The translations under genes were made by a program, and so were the position numbers. The notes below the pieces were generated by a model. The model worked only from the letters and a program-made list of their open reading frames with translations. It ran no database searches and was not told where the DNA came from. Below, piece after piece: positions 41,274-50,279 of a DNA stretch of 64,000 nucleotides. The stretch is taken from positions 1 through 64,000 of the forward strand of contig NZ_FOTY01000015.1 of assembly GCF_900114715.1 (NCBI RefSeq), given 5' to 3'. Each line of letters starts with the position of its first letter. Positions within the stretch are counted from its first letter, which is position 1. This DNA comes from Salibacterium qingdaonense. GTDB lineage: Bacteria; Bacillota; Bacilli; Bacillales; Marinococcaceae.

Positions 41274-44200
41274 ATGAAAAAAGGGGTTTTGAATTTAATG
41301 ATTGGAAAAAAACAGCTGGCATCCGCGGCTCTTCTTTTCGTTTTACCGGGACTCGCCACCATGACAACAGGTGACGAAGCGCTGGCGGATGAAGAAAGGG
41401 AAACCATTACCATCAATGGGAATGATGTCGATGAAGATCACCGGTTTAAAGGATTCGGCACGGTTTCTGCCAATAACACGACACGGTTGTTGATGGACTA
41501 CAAGGAAGAAAATCCGGAAGCATACTGGGAGATTATGCACCAATTGTTTGATCCCGAAACCGGCGCGGGGCTTGCCCATGTAAAAGTGGAACTGGGGGCG
41601 GATGTGAACTCTTCGTCCGGAACAGAGCCTGCCACCAAACGTTATGAGGATGAACCGGCCAATGTCCTGCGCGGAGCTGGATTTCAGTTCGCCGCCGATG
41701 CGAAATCGATCAATGAAAATATTACAACCGAAATCCTGCGTTGGGGAGAACCGCGGTGGACATGGGAAGGCGTGGCCAATCAAAATTATGAAAAAAGATA
41801 CCAATGGTATAAAGACACGATGGATGCCGTGGAAGAAGAATACGGGTTCAAACTCGATTATGTCGGTGTGACGCAGAATGAACGGGCCCAGAACGGCAAC
41901 GGAAGAATTGACGAGGAATGGCTGCAGTATTTCACTTCTTCTTTAAAAGAGGAACCCAATTATGAGGAGGATTACGAGGACATCAAACTTGTCGCCGCCG
42001 ACGGGTACCGGGATACATCCTCTATCAGCCAGGTACTGCTCGATCATGAAGACCTCCGGGAAGATATCGATGTAATCAGTACCCACTATGAAATTTCCGG
42101 TTCGGATGCATTAACAGAACTTCAGAACACCCTGAAAGATAACGGGAAAGAACCAAAAGACATCTGGATCTCCGAAGGTGTTGCCCCGATGGTGAACGCA
42201 CGCTACCGGGAAAACATGGAGCCGCAGTACAACGGGCTCGGCGGACAGTACGGTATCGTGGATGTCACGTCCCGCATTATTTCCGCCTATTCCTGGGAAG
42301 GAGCCGGTGAGAACCCTCTGAATGCGGTATCTTTTGACTTTCAGCCTTCCGTAAGTGCTTTTTACGAAGGTGCTTCGTACAATCCAAAACATTTAATCAG
42401 CGCGAAAGACCCCTGGTCCGGTTTTTATGAAACAGACGGTGGTCTGCAGGGCGTGCGCCATGTTATGAACTTTGTCGAGCATGACGACCGCTCCACAGAG
42501 AAAAATGAGCGCTGGCAGTACGTCCAGGGCGCGACGACAAGTAACGGAGAATTTTTTGACGGTGGTATCGAAGTCGATACGGCCACGCGTAATCATATGA
42601 CGCTCAAAGACCCGGAAACCGGCGACTACTCCACTATTTTCGCCAACAATACAGAAGATACCCGGCGCTACACGATTCAGGCAGAACAGTTAAATGGAAA
42701 GGAAAATGCCCCGGTTCATGTCTGGGAAACAAAAGGGTCAGAGGATGGCAAAGCGATTGATGAAAACTGGTTTCAGCATACCGGGACTGTCACCCCGGAA
42801 AATGGACAGTACAATGTGGAAGTGAGTCCCTACTCGATCGTAACCATTTCAACATTGGACAAGCAGGCCGAGGTAGAAGGTTTCGAATATGAATCGGATC
42901 CGGTTGATACCTCTGAAAACACGATTCTTTCTCTTCCCTACGAGGATGATTTTGAATATGACGAATACGGCACCGATGAAGAAGGAAGAGACTACATGGA
43001 GCGGCGCGGCGGCACCCCGCGTTATACCACCGATCAAACCGGCGCATTTGAGGTCGTAAAAGAAGCGACAAAACCAAAAGAACAGGGCAGCGCTGAGCGG
43101 GTGGAGCGTACGATTCCGCAGGCGGACGAGCACGGCAGCATGCTGCAGCAGAAGATAACACCTGACATTATCGGTGCGGAATGGGCGGTCTGGGGTGGCA
43201 CAGACGGCGCAAAGACCGATCGCAATCCGACAACCAATATCGGGGACCACCGCTGGGCGAACTACAAAGCATCATATGATTTTCTGCTCGACACCCACAC
43301 CCCGAAAGCGGAGGACAGAAGCAATTATGCCTTGATCGGCGTCCGTCAGGTGAAAGCGGGCGGCGGTGATTCCCAGGCTCCTTATAACGCGAAAGTGTAT
43401 GAGGATGGAAGCTATGAAATACTGAAAATGGGAAGCGTCGTTAAAGAAGGAACGGTGGAAGGCTTTGATAGCAGCAAGTGGCACAATATAGCGCTGGAAG
43501 CAAAAGAAAATACGTTTACGCTGTATCTCGATGAAGAAGAAATCGCAAGCTACACCGATGAAGAAAAAACGGTCATGGCCGGACGGGTATCGCTTGGCTC
43601 CGGTTATTATGAAACACTCTTTGACAACCTGAAAGTCGAAGCGCTGGACGACTATGCCTACGAATCAGACAAGATAGATAACGCACAGGGGCATGTCTAC
43701 GATTCGAAAGAGGAAGCCCAAAGTAACGAAGACGACGTGAATCCAATCGGTTACGTGGGCGACTGGACCTACAGCCGTACCGGGTATGATCATTTCAACC
43801 GGACATTGATGACCACAGAAACCGATGTACCTGTCTGGAACGGCGTGGACATCGACCACCAGGACACGACCGACACCCAGGGCACATTAAATAAAGTCTA
43901 CTATTCCGGCGATTGGTCCTCCAATGGAACAAATGCCTGGGGATCCGGCGGCGAATCATTTGAAATTACATTTGAAGGAAATGAAATCAGGTTGTACGGC
44001 ATCACGAATCCATCCAACGGGACCGCCGATGTCTACCTTGACGGCGAACCAGCCGGAGAGGCAGACTACCTGAATAACAGCGAAAGAGAGCAGATGGTCT
44101 GGTCCGCTGAAAACCTGGAAGAAACCGAGCATACGTTGAAAGTTGTTGCAAACGACGGGTATGCGAGCTTCACCCACGCTGAGGTGGAAACATCGGAGGA

Positions 44201-45086
44201 GCATCCGCTTACGACAAAGGACACCCTGGCTCCCGATGATTTCACGGCCGTATCGGAAGAATCAGCGATTGACGGGAATGATAACACCGTATATGCCTAC
44301 CGTGAAGGGGAAAACGACTGGGGCGCCAACAGTACCAATGCGTGGGCAAACTTTGACGACAATCCGTACATTCTTGTCCATTTCACCGGCACCGGCATTG
44401 ACTATTTAGCAGGCACCGGCGAAGAAACCGCCTATCAGGTGGAGCTCGACGGCGAAGATATGGGGAGTCACACTGTCGACTCCGACACCGGCATCCGCTA
44501 TTCCGTACGCAACCTCGAAGAAGGACAACACACGTTGAAGGTGTCGCTTGGAGACAATGAAGCCAAAGAAACGTATATGGATTACCGCGGCGTCAATATT
44601 TACAGCACCCCGGATACGGAAGAACAAACAAACAGCATGGTGTTTGATTTTGAAGGTACAGGCTTTAACCTGTTCGGTGCCACGCCGGATGCGTTAATTG
44701 ACGTGTACGTGGATGGCACCCTGATGGAGGAAGATCACCGGATTCATGCTACCGGCGCGAGACAGACGTCCTACGTGCTGCGGGGACTCGAAAACAAAAC
44801 CCACAGCGCCGAAATCGTCGTGAAAGGCGGCAGCTTTGTGCTGGACGGCATGGATGTGATCACTGGAGAAAATAACATCAGCGTCGATAAATCCTCACTG
44901 CAGGAATTGTTTGACGCCCAGCAGGACAGAAACCATAAAGACTATACAAAAGACAGTTGGAAAACGTTCCATAAAACCAGGCAGAACGCAAAGCAGATAC
45001 TGAAAAATCCGAACTCCACCCTGATTGAAGTCCATGCTGCAGAGAATTCCCTGCAGCAGGCCGTAGATGGACTGGTGGAAGCATAA
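41274..45086 (+). CDS. secreted multidomain GH59-type glycosidase
   Basis: 1270 residues. Signal peptide ending EALA-DEE; the start is ambiguous (41274 has no ribosome site; 41298 has AAAAGGGG 12 nt upstream). Residues 55-540 match GH59 galactocerebrosidase-type catalytic modules: FGTVSANNTTRLLMDY, VKVELGADVNSSSGTEP, acid/base Glu203 in VGVTQNER, nucleophile Glu301 in IWISEG. A GH59-type lectin domain follows (about 560-800: YEDDFEYD, DQTGAFEVV, DNLKVEAL), then two galactose-binding-like beta domains (VYLDGEPAGEADY; VELDGEDMGSH), a third shorter one, and a C-terminal FIVAR-like helical domain. No LPXTG anchor. Highly acidic. It likely cuts terminal beta-galactosides from a polysaccharide. Confidence 0.85.
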   Translation: MKKGVLNLMIGKKQLASAALLFVLPGLATMTTGDEALADEERETITINGNDVDEDHRFKGFGTVSANNTTRLLMDYKEENPEAYWEIMHQLFDPETGAGLAHVKVELGADVNSSSGTEPATKRYEDEPANVLRGAGFQFAADAKSINENITTEILRWGEPRWTWEGVANQNYEKRYQWYKDTMDAVEEEYGFKLDYVGVTQNERAQNGNGRIDEEWLQYFTSSLKEEPNYEEDYEDIKLVAADGYRDTSSISQVLLDHEDLREDIDVISTHYEISGSDALTELQNTLKDNGKEPKDIWISEGVAPMVNARYRENMEPQYNGLGGQYGIVDVTSRIISAYSWEGAGENPLNAVSFDFQPSVSAFYEGASYNPKHLISAKDPWSGFYETDGGLQGVRHVMNFVEHDDRSTEKNERWQYVQGATTSNGEFFDGGIEVDTATRNHMTLKDPETGDYSTIFANNTEDTRRYTIQAEQLNGKENAPVHVWETKGSEDGKAIDENWFQHTGTVTPENGQYNVEVSPYSIVTISTLDKQAEVEGFEYESDPVDTSENTILSLPYEDDFEYDEYGTDEEGRDYMERRGGTPRYTTDQTGAFEVVKEATKPKEQGSAERVERTIPQADEHGSMLQQKITPDIIGAEWAVWGGTDGAKTDRNPTTNIGDHRWANYKASYDFLLDTHTPKAEDRSNYALIGVRQVKAGGGDSQAPYNAKVYEDGSYEILKMGSVVKEGTVEGFDSSKWHNIALEAKENTFTLYLDEEEIASYTDEEKTVMAGRVSLGSGYYETLFDNLKVEALDDYAYESDKIDNAQGHVYDSKEEAQSNEDDVNPIGYVGDWTYSRTGYDHFNRTLMTTETDVPVWNGVDIDHQDTTDTQGTLNKVYYSGDWSSNGTNAWGSGGESFEITFEGNEIRLYGITNPSNGTADVYLDGEPAGEADYLNNSEREQMVWSAENLEETEHTLKVVANDGYASFTHAEVETSEEHPLTTKDTLAPDDFTAVSEESAIDGNDNTVYAYREGENDWGANSTNAWANFDDNPYILVHFTGTGIDYLAGTGEETAYQVELDGEDMGSHTVDSDTGIRYSVRNLEEGQHTLKVSLGDNEAKETYMDYRGVNIYSTPDTEEQTNSMVFDFEGTGFNLFGATPDALIDVYVDGTLMEEDHRIHATGARQTSYVLRGLENKTHSAEIVVKGGSFVLDGMDVITGENNISVDKSSLQELFDAQQDRNHKDYTKDSWKTFHKTRQNAKQILKNPNSTLIEVHAAENSLQQAVDGLVEA

Positions 45087-45097
45087 AATTGGTTTAG

Positions 45098-45131
45098 AAC
45101 GCCGTCCCTTTTACGAGGGGCGGCGTTTATA
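45098..45131 (+). terminator. terminator of the GH59 gene
   Basis: AACGCCGTCCC pairs with GGGGCGGCGTT (one wobble) across an 8-nt loop, then TTATATATA. Array B1 starts 11 bases later. Confidence 0.7.
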
Positions 45132-45141
45132 TATATCAGCG

Positions 45142-45246
45142 GAACGCTCGCAACATCTCCATTTTCGCCCGCAATCGACATGGTTTCGCTCGTAAAGCAC
45201 GCAATTTCGCTCGCAATCGACAATATTCCGCCCGCAAACACCTAAA
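45142..45246 (+). repeat. 21-bp phased array, subfamily B, copy 1
   Basis: Five units start at 45142, 45163, 45184, 45205 and 45226, pattern TTTCGCYCG-N3-TCGACA-N3. Units 2 and 4 are closest to consensus. It fills the gap between two convergent genes. Confidence 0.85.
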
Positions 45247-45252
45247 GCAGGT

Positions 45253-46158
45253 TCATCGCAGCCACACTATATCGTTTCTCACGAGAAAGCGGCCGTTGAA
45301 GGTCATCGGCACCCCTTCGCCGTTTCGTTCCGCGTGTATATGCAGATGTGGTTCGCTCGTGTTGCCGGAGTTGCCGGTGACTCCGATTGGATCGCCTTCC
45401 TGCACAGTCTCCCCTTCTTCCACCTGCACACTTCCTTCCTGCATGTGGGCCATGTGGATATCGGCATTTTGATCCGTACACTCGATTTCCACAAAATTGC
45501 CTCTCGGCTGATCGGTGTTGGTCTCAGGGGGTGTGAGATCCGGCAGGGTGCTGCGGCTTGCGGTCACTTCACCGCTGCATGGACTGTGCAGTTCTTTGCC
45601 GTATATCGTGTATTTATCCAGATTTTCCGGATACAATCCTGCCGCTCGTGATCCCAGCGTATTCAAAGCCACGACATCGACGGCGAATTCCTGCGCCGGA
45701 TGTGCGTTGTGGTAGTTAATCTGTGTATCCGCGCCTCCGTGACTCACGTAATATGTGCCATTCTGCAGCGGAAAGGCGAGTTCCACCGCTTCTTCTTCCG
45801 CACTGTATCCGTTTATAATACCGATGTGATACATACCAAAAATAATCAGCAGCAGAACGTAGACGACAAGCGATCCTTTCTGACTGCGGGAGTATGCAGC
45901 ACGAAACGGCATAGTCCTGATTTTTTTCCACGAAAAGAAAAGCGCCAGCACCAGTAGAAGCAGCCAGACAAAACGGAGGTAGTAACCGGACCAGTACCAT
46001 GGTGATGACAAAAAGATCCAGCTGATAAACGTTGTCATGAATAGTCCCTGTATGATCCACTCCAACTTGCTGGTTATTTTCGCCCGCCACAGCGATATGA
46101 TAAACAACGCCGGCAGCAGAAGCTGGATAATAAATAATTGTATGATCGTTCCCGTCAT
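45253..46158 (-). CDS. membrane-anchored M23-family peptidase
   Basis: 301 residues from ATG 46158 (GGAG, 8 nt); a longer frame would read through array B2 and is rejected. Four N-terminal membrane helices (to about residue 130), then an extracellular domain containing a LytM/M23 zinc endopeptidase fold: NYHNAHPAQEFAVDVVALN supplies the first metal ligands, IHMAHM and EPHLHIHAE the HxH pair. M23 enzymes cut peptidoglycan cross-bridges. The polytopic anchor is less common than a single helix; a sensor or spore role is possible. Confidence 0.8.
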   Translation of the reverse strand: MTGTIIQLFIIQLLLPALFIISLWRAKITSKLEWIIQGLFMTTFISWIFLSSPWYWSGYYLRFVWLLLLVLALFFSWKKIRTMPFRAAYSRSQKGSLVVYVLLLIIFGMYHIGIINGYSAEEEAVELAFPLQNGTYYVSHGGADTQINYHNAHPAQEFAVDVVALNTLGSRAAGLYPENLDKYTIYGKELHSPCSGEVTASRSTLPDLTPPETNTDQPRGNFVEIECTDQNADIHMAHMQEGSVQVEEGETVQEGDPIGVTGNSGNTSEPHLHIHAERNGEGVPMTFNGRFLVRNDIVWLR

Positions 46159-46194
46159 TGATTTTCTCCTTTTCTTCCGTAGTAGAATAAACGA

Positions 46195-46299
46195 TTTCGC
46201 TCGATTTCGACAACGTTTCGCCTGCTTTCGACACGGATTCGCCCGCAATCAACATACATTCGCTCGTAACCTGCCTCATTGCGCCCGCATTCAGTGTGC
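46195..46299 (+). repeat. 21-bp phased array, subfamily B, copy 2
   Basis: Five units start at 46195, 46216, 46237, 46258 and 46279. It occupies half of the 202-bp divergent promoter region between the M23 gene and the DUF4317 gene. The last unit may contain the -35 region of the latter (TTCAGT-17 nt-TAAAAT). Confidence 0.88.
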
Positions 46300-46360
46300 T
46301 TTACTTCTATGTTAAAATAAAACATCAGCGAACGACAACGCAGCCGAGGAGTGAACCGTA

Positions 46361-47527
46361 ATGGAGAAAAAAGACGTAGCAGGCCTGCGCCGGCAGTTCA
46401 AAGTGGACAATGATACATTAACAATTTCCGAGATTTTTCATGTTTATATTATGAGAGACACGTCCGAGATCTATCATCACCAAAGTCAGCCGTTTGAGAT
46501 GCTCGACCGTGAGCAGCAGGAACTTTTCATGAACAATTTCAAGAAAGTCCTGACCGGACAGCTCGATGAAAAATTGTTCGAGTTGAAGTTTCAGCGGGAT
46601 GTGGAGAATTCCAGCCAGTTGATTCTGCACAAAGGGCTCTTAAGCACCGAGACCGAAGACTGGAAAGAACAGATGCTTCTTATGACGCAGAAGATGATGG
46701 ACAACCACACGTATGACAAGGATATCGTCATTACCTTCATCCGTGCGGAATACGCCATCCCGGCGGGGCGCCGCAGCGAAGGCAGCGAAGAAGGCGGAAC
46801 GCATGCGATGTATTCCAACCCTTTTATTCTATGCAGCATCAACCAGACCGAAGAGCCGAAGCGGGAAATGCAGTTCGATTATATTGAAAAAGAATTCAAG
46901 TATAACGTTGCGACCGATCCGGTGATTGATCTGGAGCATCCGATGTCGGGATTTCTTTTTCCATCCATCACAGACGGGGCGGCTGATGTGAACCGTGTTC
47001 TCTATGCGGCAGGAAAAGCCAACGACCCTGATTACCGGTTCACCGAAGAGGTGTTAAATGGAGAAACAATCGTAACGGCTAAAGAAGATAAAGCCGTGTT
47101 CGAAGAAGTGATCAAAGACGTCACAGGCGGACAGGTCAGCCCTTCCACCCTCGCGAATGTGTACGGGGAAATCCACCGCGTCGTGGAAGAAAATGAAGAA
47201 GAAACCGCGCCGACTCTCGACTACAAAGACGTCGGACAAGTGTTGAAACAAAGCGGCGAAGATGTTGACCCCGAACAGGTGAAGACAGCGTTTCAGCGGG
47301 CTGTGGATAACGACAGCCACGAATTGAAAGCAAGCAGTGTCGTCCCGAAATACAATTCGAAGTCGATCAAGATTAACACTAAAATCGCCAATATCTCTAT
47401 CAGCCCGCAGGATCTCGAATACGTCCGGCAGGTAAATTACAACGGGAAACGCTGTATTATGATTGAAGTGGAAGAAGACGCGGAAGTCGACGGATTAAAA
47501 ATGCTTCCGGAATCTTTTAATCCGTAA
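46361..47527 (+). CDS. DUF4317-family protein
   Basis: 388 residues, cytoplasmic, strongly acidic. The start MEKKDVAGLRRQFKVDNDTLTISEIFHVYIM and the later EYAIPAGRRSEGSEEGGTHAMYSNPFILCSINQTE are typical of DUF4317, a Firmicutes family of unknown function. GAGGAG lies 9 nt before ATG 46361. Its promoter abuts or overlaps array B2. Confidence 0.85.
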   Translation: MEKKDVAGLRRQFKVDNDTLTISEIFHVYIMRDTSEIYHHQSQPFEMLDREQQELFMNNFKKVLTGQLDEKLFELKFQRDVENSSQLILHKGLLSTETEDWKEQMLLMTQKMMDNHTYDKDIVITFIRAEYAIPAGRRSEGSEEGGTHAMYSNPFILCSINQTEEPKREMQFDYIEKEFKYNVATDPVIDLEHPMSGFLFPSITDGAADVNRVLYAAGKANDPDYRFTEEVLNGETIVTAKEDKAVFEEVIKDVTGGQVSPSTLANVYGEIHRVVEENEEETAPTLDYKDVGQVLKQSGEDVDPEQVKTAFQRAVDNDSHELKASSVVPKYNSKSIKINTKIANISISPQDLEYVRQVNYNGKRCIMIEVEEDAEVDGLKMLPESFNP

Positions 47528-47532
47528 TCCGC

Positions 47533-47856
47533 TTACAGCCAGACCCTTAATCCCTCCAGTATGTACCCTATCACTTCCATAACCAGAGATCCTCTCTCCC
47601 CCTCTTTGCGGAGGGTCTTCTGCCCCTCCACCGTTATCATGTAATACACCGCTCCGCTGGTCTGCTTCTGATCGTCATACCAATAGGAACGTACCTGATT
47701 TTTTTCTTCAAGCTTTTGCAGCTTACGATCCAGGTTTCTTTCGTTAAACCGGTTCATCGATTTCAACCGGAGACGCCTGGCCAGTTCCCTGCTCTGCATA
47801 TCCTCGTGATGCAGAAGCTCCAGAATGATTATGCTGCGATTCGACTTACGTGCCAC
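47533..47856 (-). CDS. small winged-helix DNA-binding protein
   Basis: 107 residues: IIILELLHHEDMQSRELARRLRLK and LDRKLQKLEEKNQVRSYWYDDQKQTSGAVYYMITVEGQ fit a winged helix-turn-helix of the PadR/MarR-like sort, with the wing around VYYMITVEG. It overlaps the upstream membrane protein gene by 11 nt, and the pair probably forms a regulator-membrane unit. Target unknown. Confidence 0.65.
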   Translation of the reverse strand: MARKSNRSIIILELLHHEDMQSRELARRLRLKSMNRFNERNLDRKLQKLEEKNQVRSYWYDDQKQTSGAVYYMITVEGQKTLRKEGERGSLVMEVIGYILEGLRVWL

Positions 47857-48298
47857 TATTTCTTTCCTCCTCTTTTACATCCGGGTTTTGCTGAAACGCC
47901 TTCGGGTGGTTGAAAAGGTAATGATCAAAAAGCGCGTACAGGATACCTGCTGCTCCAAAGGACAGAACCGCGGTCATGCTTCTCAGGTCATAAGCATCGA
48001 TATAAGGGGCGTAGGCGCCGGTAAAATACCAATATCCTCCCAATGCTCCGGCAGCCGTGTACATCAACATCCGCGGTATCACACGGTTCATAGTCCTGTT
48101 AACCATAAGCGTAAGCGGCAGAAAGGTGAAAGCATATCCAAGAACGGCGGCGAACCAGATCATTACAATAAAGCCGCTGCCGGGATAAGCCGAATTTCCT
48201 ATTTTCGAACCTTCTGCCAGCTCAACAGCAAAGCCTGCTCCAAGACAAAGCAGTGCAAAAGGAATCCACATCATAAAACCCTGCCGTAAGATGTTCAA
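47846..48298 (-). CDS. four-helix membrane protein
   Basis: 150 residues with four hydrophobic segments (MMWIPFALLCLGAGFAVELA, FIVMIWFAAVLGYAFTFLPL, MLMYTAAGALGGYWYFTGAY, MTAVLSFGAAGILYALFDHY) and an acidic hydrophilic tail. Family not recognised. It is translated just ahead of, and overlaps, the winged-helix gene, which may regulate it. Confidence 0.65.
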   Translation of the reverse strand: MNILRQGFMMWIPFALLCLGAGFAVELAEGSKIGNSAYPGSGFIVMIWFAAVLGYAFTFLPLTLMVNRTMNRVIPRMLMYTAAGALGGYWYFTGAYAPYIDAYDLRSMTAVLSFGAAGILYALFDHYLFNHPKAFQQNPDVKEEERNSGT

Positions 48299-48360
48299 CG
48301 TCTGCCTCCCTTTTTTCCAGTTACATACTATTTTATCACAATACTGAGCGTATCTGGAAT

Positions 48361-48396
48361 TTGACTTTTAATAAATCTATATCTATTATAGATATA
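48361..48396 (+). promoter_or_regulatory. promoter and palindromic operator of the Rrf2 gene
   Basis: TTGACT (48361-48366), 17 nt, TATTAT (48384-48389) is a near-consensus sigma-A promoter. The palindrome TATATCTA-N3-TAGATATA (48378-48396) covers the -10, so the Rrf2 protein likely represses its own gene. Confidence 0.75.
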
Positions 48397-48422
48397 ATAA
48401 CTCTTTTATAGGGGTGGGGAAA

Positions 48423-48824
48423 ATGAAGTTTTCCAAAGCGACCAATTATGCGCTGCATACGATGCTGTATTTTGTGGTGACCGACCCAAAACAGCAGCTG
48501 GGTGTACAGCCGCTGGCGGAGAAAATGGAGATTTCGCCGACGTATCTGTCTAAGATTTTAACCCAGCTCGTTAAAGCGGGTTTGGTGGAATCGGCGTCCG
48601 GAGCCAAAGGGGGATACCGTCTGCCGCGCGGATGGGAAAGTATATCGTTTCTTGATATCATTCATGCCGTGGAAGGACCTGTCTCGCTTTTTGACGGCTG
48701 CCTGAATGATAATCCGGAATGCATGGTAAAGCAGGTGATGGTATCAGCCGAAGATAAAATGGAAGAAGAACTGAAACAGCGTACACTTGCCGACTTTGCT
48801 GAATCAGCACCGGCCGCTCTCTAA
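48423..48824 (+). CDS. Rrf2-family transcriptional regulator
   Basis: 133 residues from ATG 48423 behind GGGGTGGGG. The winged helix (YALHTMLYFVV, QPLAEKMEISPTYLSKILTQLVKAGLVESASGAKGGYRL) is standard for Rrf2. The sensor loop has only two Cys (GCLNDNPECM), fewer than the three used for iron-sulfur binding in NsrR or IscR, so it may sense redox or thiol state as in two-Cys members, or a different ligand. Alone, with an operator over its own promoter. Confidence 0.88.
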   Translation: MKFSKATNYALHTMLYFVVTDPKQQLGVQPLAEKMEISPTYLSKILTQLVKAGLVESASGAKGGYRLPRGWESISFLDIIHAVEGPVSLFDGCLNDNPECMVKQVMVSAEDKMEEELKQRTLADFAESAPAAL

Positions 48825-48850
48825 AGTAGGTGCTATCCAGGTTAAAAAAA

Positions 48851-48880
48851 CTCCATCCGTGCTGAAACGGATGGAGCCTT
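48851..48880. terminator. bidirectional terminator, Rrf2 gene and opuAC
   Basis: CTCCATCCGT pairs with ACGGATGGAG around 6 nt. Seven A residues before it give a T-run for opuAC on the minus strand; CCTTTTG follows on the plus strand. Confidence 0.85.
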
Positions 48881-48892
48881 TTGCTTATTCTA

Positions 48893-49870
48893 TTACTCTG
48901 CCGGCTGCAGGTCCTCAATGGATTCAATATCCATGTACGTCGGAACGGCTAATCCAGTCAAAGCACCTTCAAGGTTAGGACCGAGATCTACAATATTATC
49001 TTCGTGTTCTTCATAGAAACTGCCATGCGTTTTCGGCATCCAGGGTGCTGTGGAACCATCCGCATCTCCGTTGGCAACGGCCTCAAACACAACAGATGGA
49101 TCTACTGGTGTGAGCGTTACGTCATACCCTTTCTGCTCCAGTGCCAGTTTAACAACGGCTGAGGAGGCGCGTTCGGAATCCCACGGAGTAAGGGCCAGTT
49201 CAATTTCCTTACCGTCTACGGATTCTACACCGTTGATCCATTCATCTACTTTACCCTGGTTGTTATCGACCCACTCCTGGGCCACTGTCTCGATATCCTT
49301 CTCCTGTGCTTCAAGAAGGAAGGATTCAGAGTCTTCCAGTGTCCATTGGAAACGGTCCAGGATTTTGTAGGCTCCCGGCATGTCTTCTTCCAGCCCCATT
49401 CTTGCTATCGTTCTGATTTCTTCGGCTTCTCCGTACACGTTCTGCGGATCTTCCAGGTACTTCAGATCAAACTGGGCGAACTTGTAGTGCGGGTTCCAGC
49501 CGGTAATAACAATTGGCTCTTCATTTTCGTATCTTGTTCTGAGTTCTGACAGCATGGCCGCCGTGGAAGAAGAGTTCTGCTCCCAGCCGGAAAGACTGTC
49601 ATACTCGGAGATGGCATTGCTTGTCGATTCTGTAATTCCGGCTCCCGGCTCGATACCGGTAATCGTGTAATCCACGGCTTCTCCTACATTTACAGAAGAT
49701 TCTGTCTGATCACCAGAACTTTCGCCGGATTCTTCTCCTGAACTGCCGTTTCCTTCTCCTGAACCTTCACTGCCGTTTTCTCCTGATTCATCCTGACCAC
49801 ATGCAGCCGTCAACATCGTTAACGATAAACCTGCTGATAAGGCAATTTTCTTCCAATTTTTCTTAAACAT
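48893..49870 (-). CDS. opuAC: glycine betaine-binding lipoprotein OpuAC (orphan)
   Basis: 325 residues. Lipobox LTAAC, then a Ser/Glu/Gly-rich linker (residues 25-60) and an OpuAC-type binding protein in the DII-DI order known from Bacillus subtilis OpuAC: GIEPGAGITESTSNAI, SSSTAAMLSELRTRYENEEPIVITGWNPHYKF, then ALTPWDSERASS and STAPWMPKTHGSFYEEH, with Trp residues expected to form the betaine cage. The ATPase and permease genes that normally precede it are absent here, so it must serve a transporter encoded elsewhere. The acidic linker fits a saline habitat. Confidence 0.9.
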   Translation of the reverse strand: MFKKNWKKIALSAGLSLTMLTAACGQDESGENGSEGSGEGNGSSGEESGESSGDQTESSVNVGEAVDYTITGIEPGAGITESTSNAISEYDSLSGWEQNSSSTAAMLSELRTRYENEEPIVITGWNPHYKFAQFDLKYLEDPQNVYGEAEEIRTIARMGLEEDMPGAYKILDRFQWTLEDSESFLLEAQEKDIETVAQEWVDNNQGKVDEWINGVESVDGKEIELALTPWDSERASSAVVKLALEQKGYDVTLTPVDPSVVFEAVANGDADGSTAPWMPKTHGSFYEEHEDNIVDLGPNLEGALTGLAVPTYMDIESIEDLQPAE

Positions 49871-50279
49871 CTTGTCCTTCCACTCCTTCTAAGCTGTTTT
49901 AACTTTTGAAGTTATAAATAATCGACCTTTTTACTATCTCTGTTAACAACCGATTTCATTCTACTCGATTGCTTGTTTATCCTCAAACGGCATATATCAT
50001 AATTTTCGTACACATAAATCTCTTCATGCAGACTTTACAAATTGTTCATAGTATATCTATGAATATCTTCTTCATAGTCTCTATATGTGCTTGTATCTCT
50101 AATTTTATGAAAGGGCTGCCATTCTTTTTACCTATGTAGATGATAAAATAGAATCAATAAAAACAATCGAGCCCTTTTGTACGTCGTGTCGTCTTTGGTT
50201 CTTTTTTCATTGCATTTCATGTTTTTCATTCCGCAGGCGCGTTACAATGGAGTTATCCTGAGCCGATACGGAGGTCGCT
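49871..50279. other. intergenic region between opuAC and the yisL-type gene
   Basis: Holds a likely sigma-A promoter for opuAC on the minus strand (TTGAGG-17 nt-TAGAAT, 49957-49985) and one for the plus-strand gene (TTTACC-16 nt-TAGAAT, near 50129-50156). AAAGGGCT near 50108 and AGCCCTTTT near 50169 could pair around a 50-60 nt loop enclosing the second promoter. No riboswitch recognised. Confidence 0.4.

Noticed and set aside
46158-46279. N-terminal extensions and short frames reading heptad-like peptides through B arrays
   Set aside because: A 21-nt step keeps any frame open, so open frames are expected by chance. No ribosome sites precede them, and the M23 gene has a better start at 46158.
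48893-49870. Circular permutation of the OpuAC domains as a novelty
   Set aside because: The DII-DI order is the normal one for OpuAC of Bacillus subtilis.
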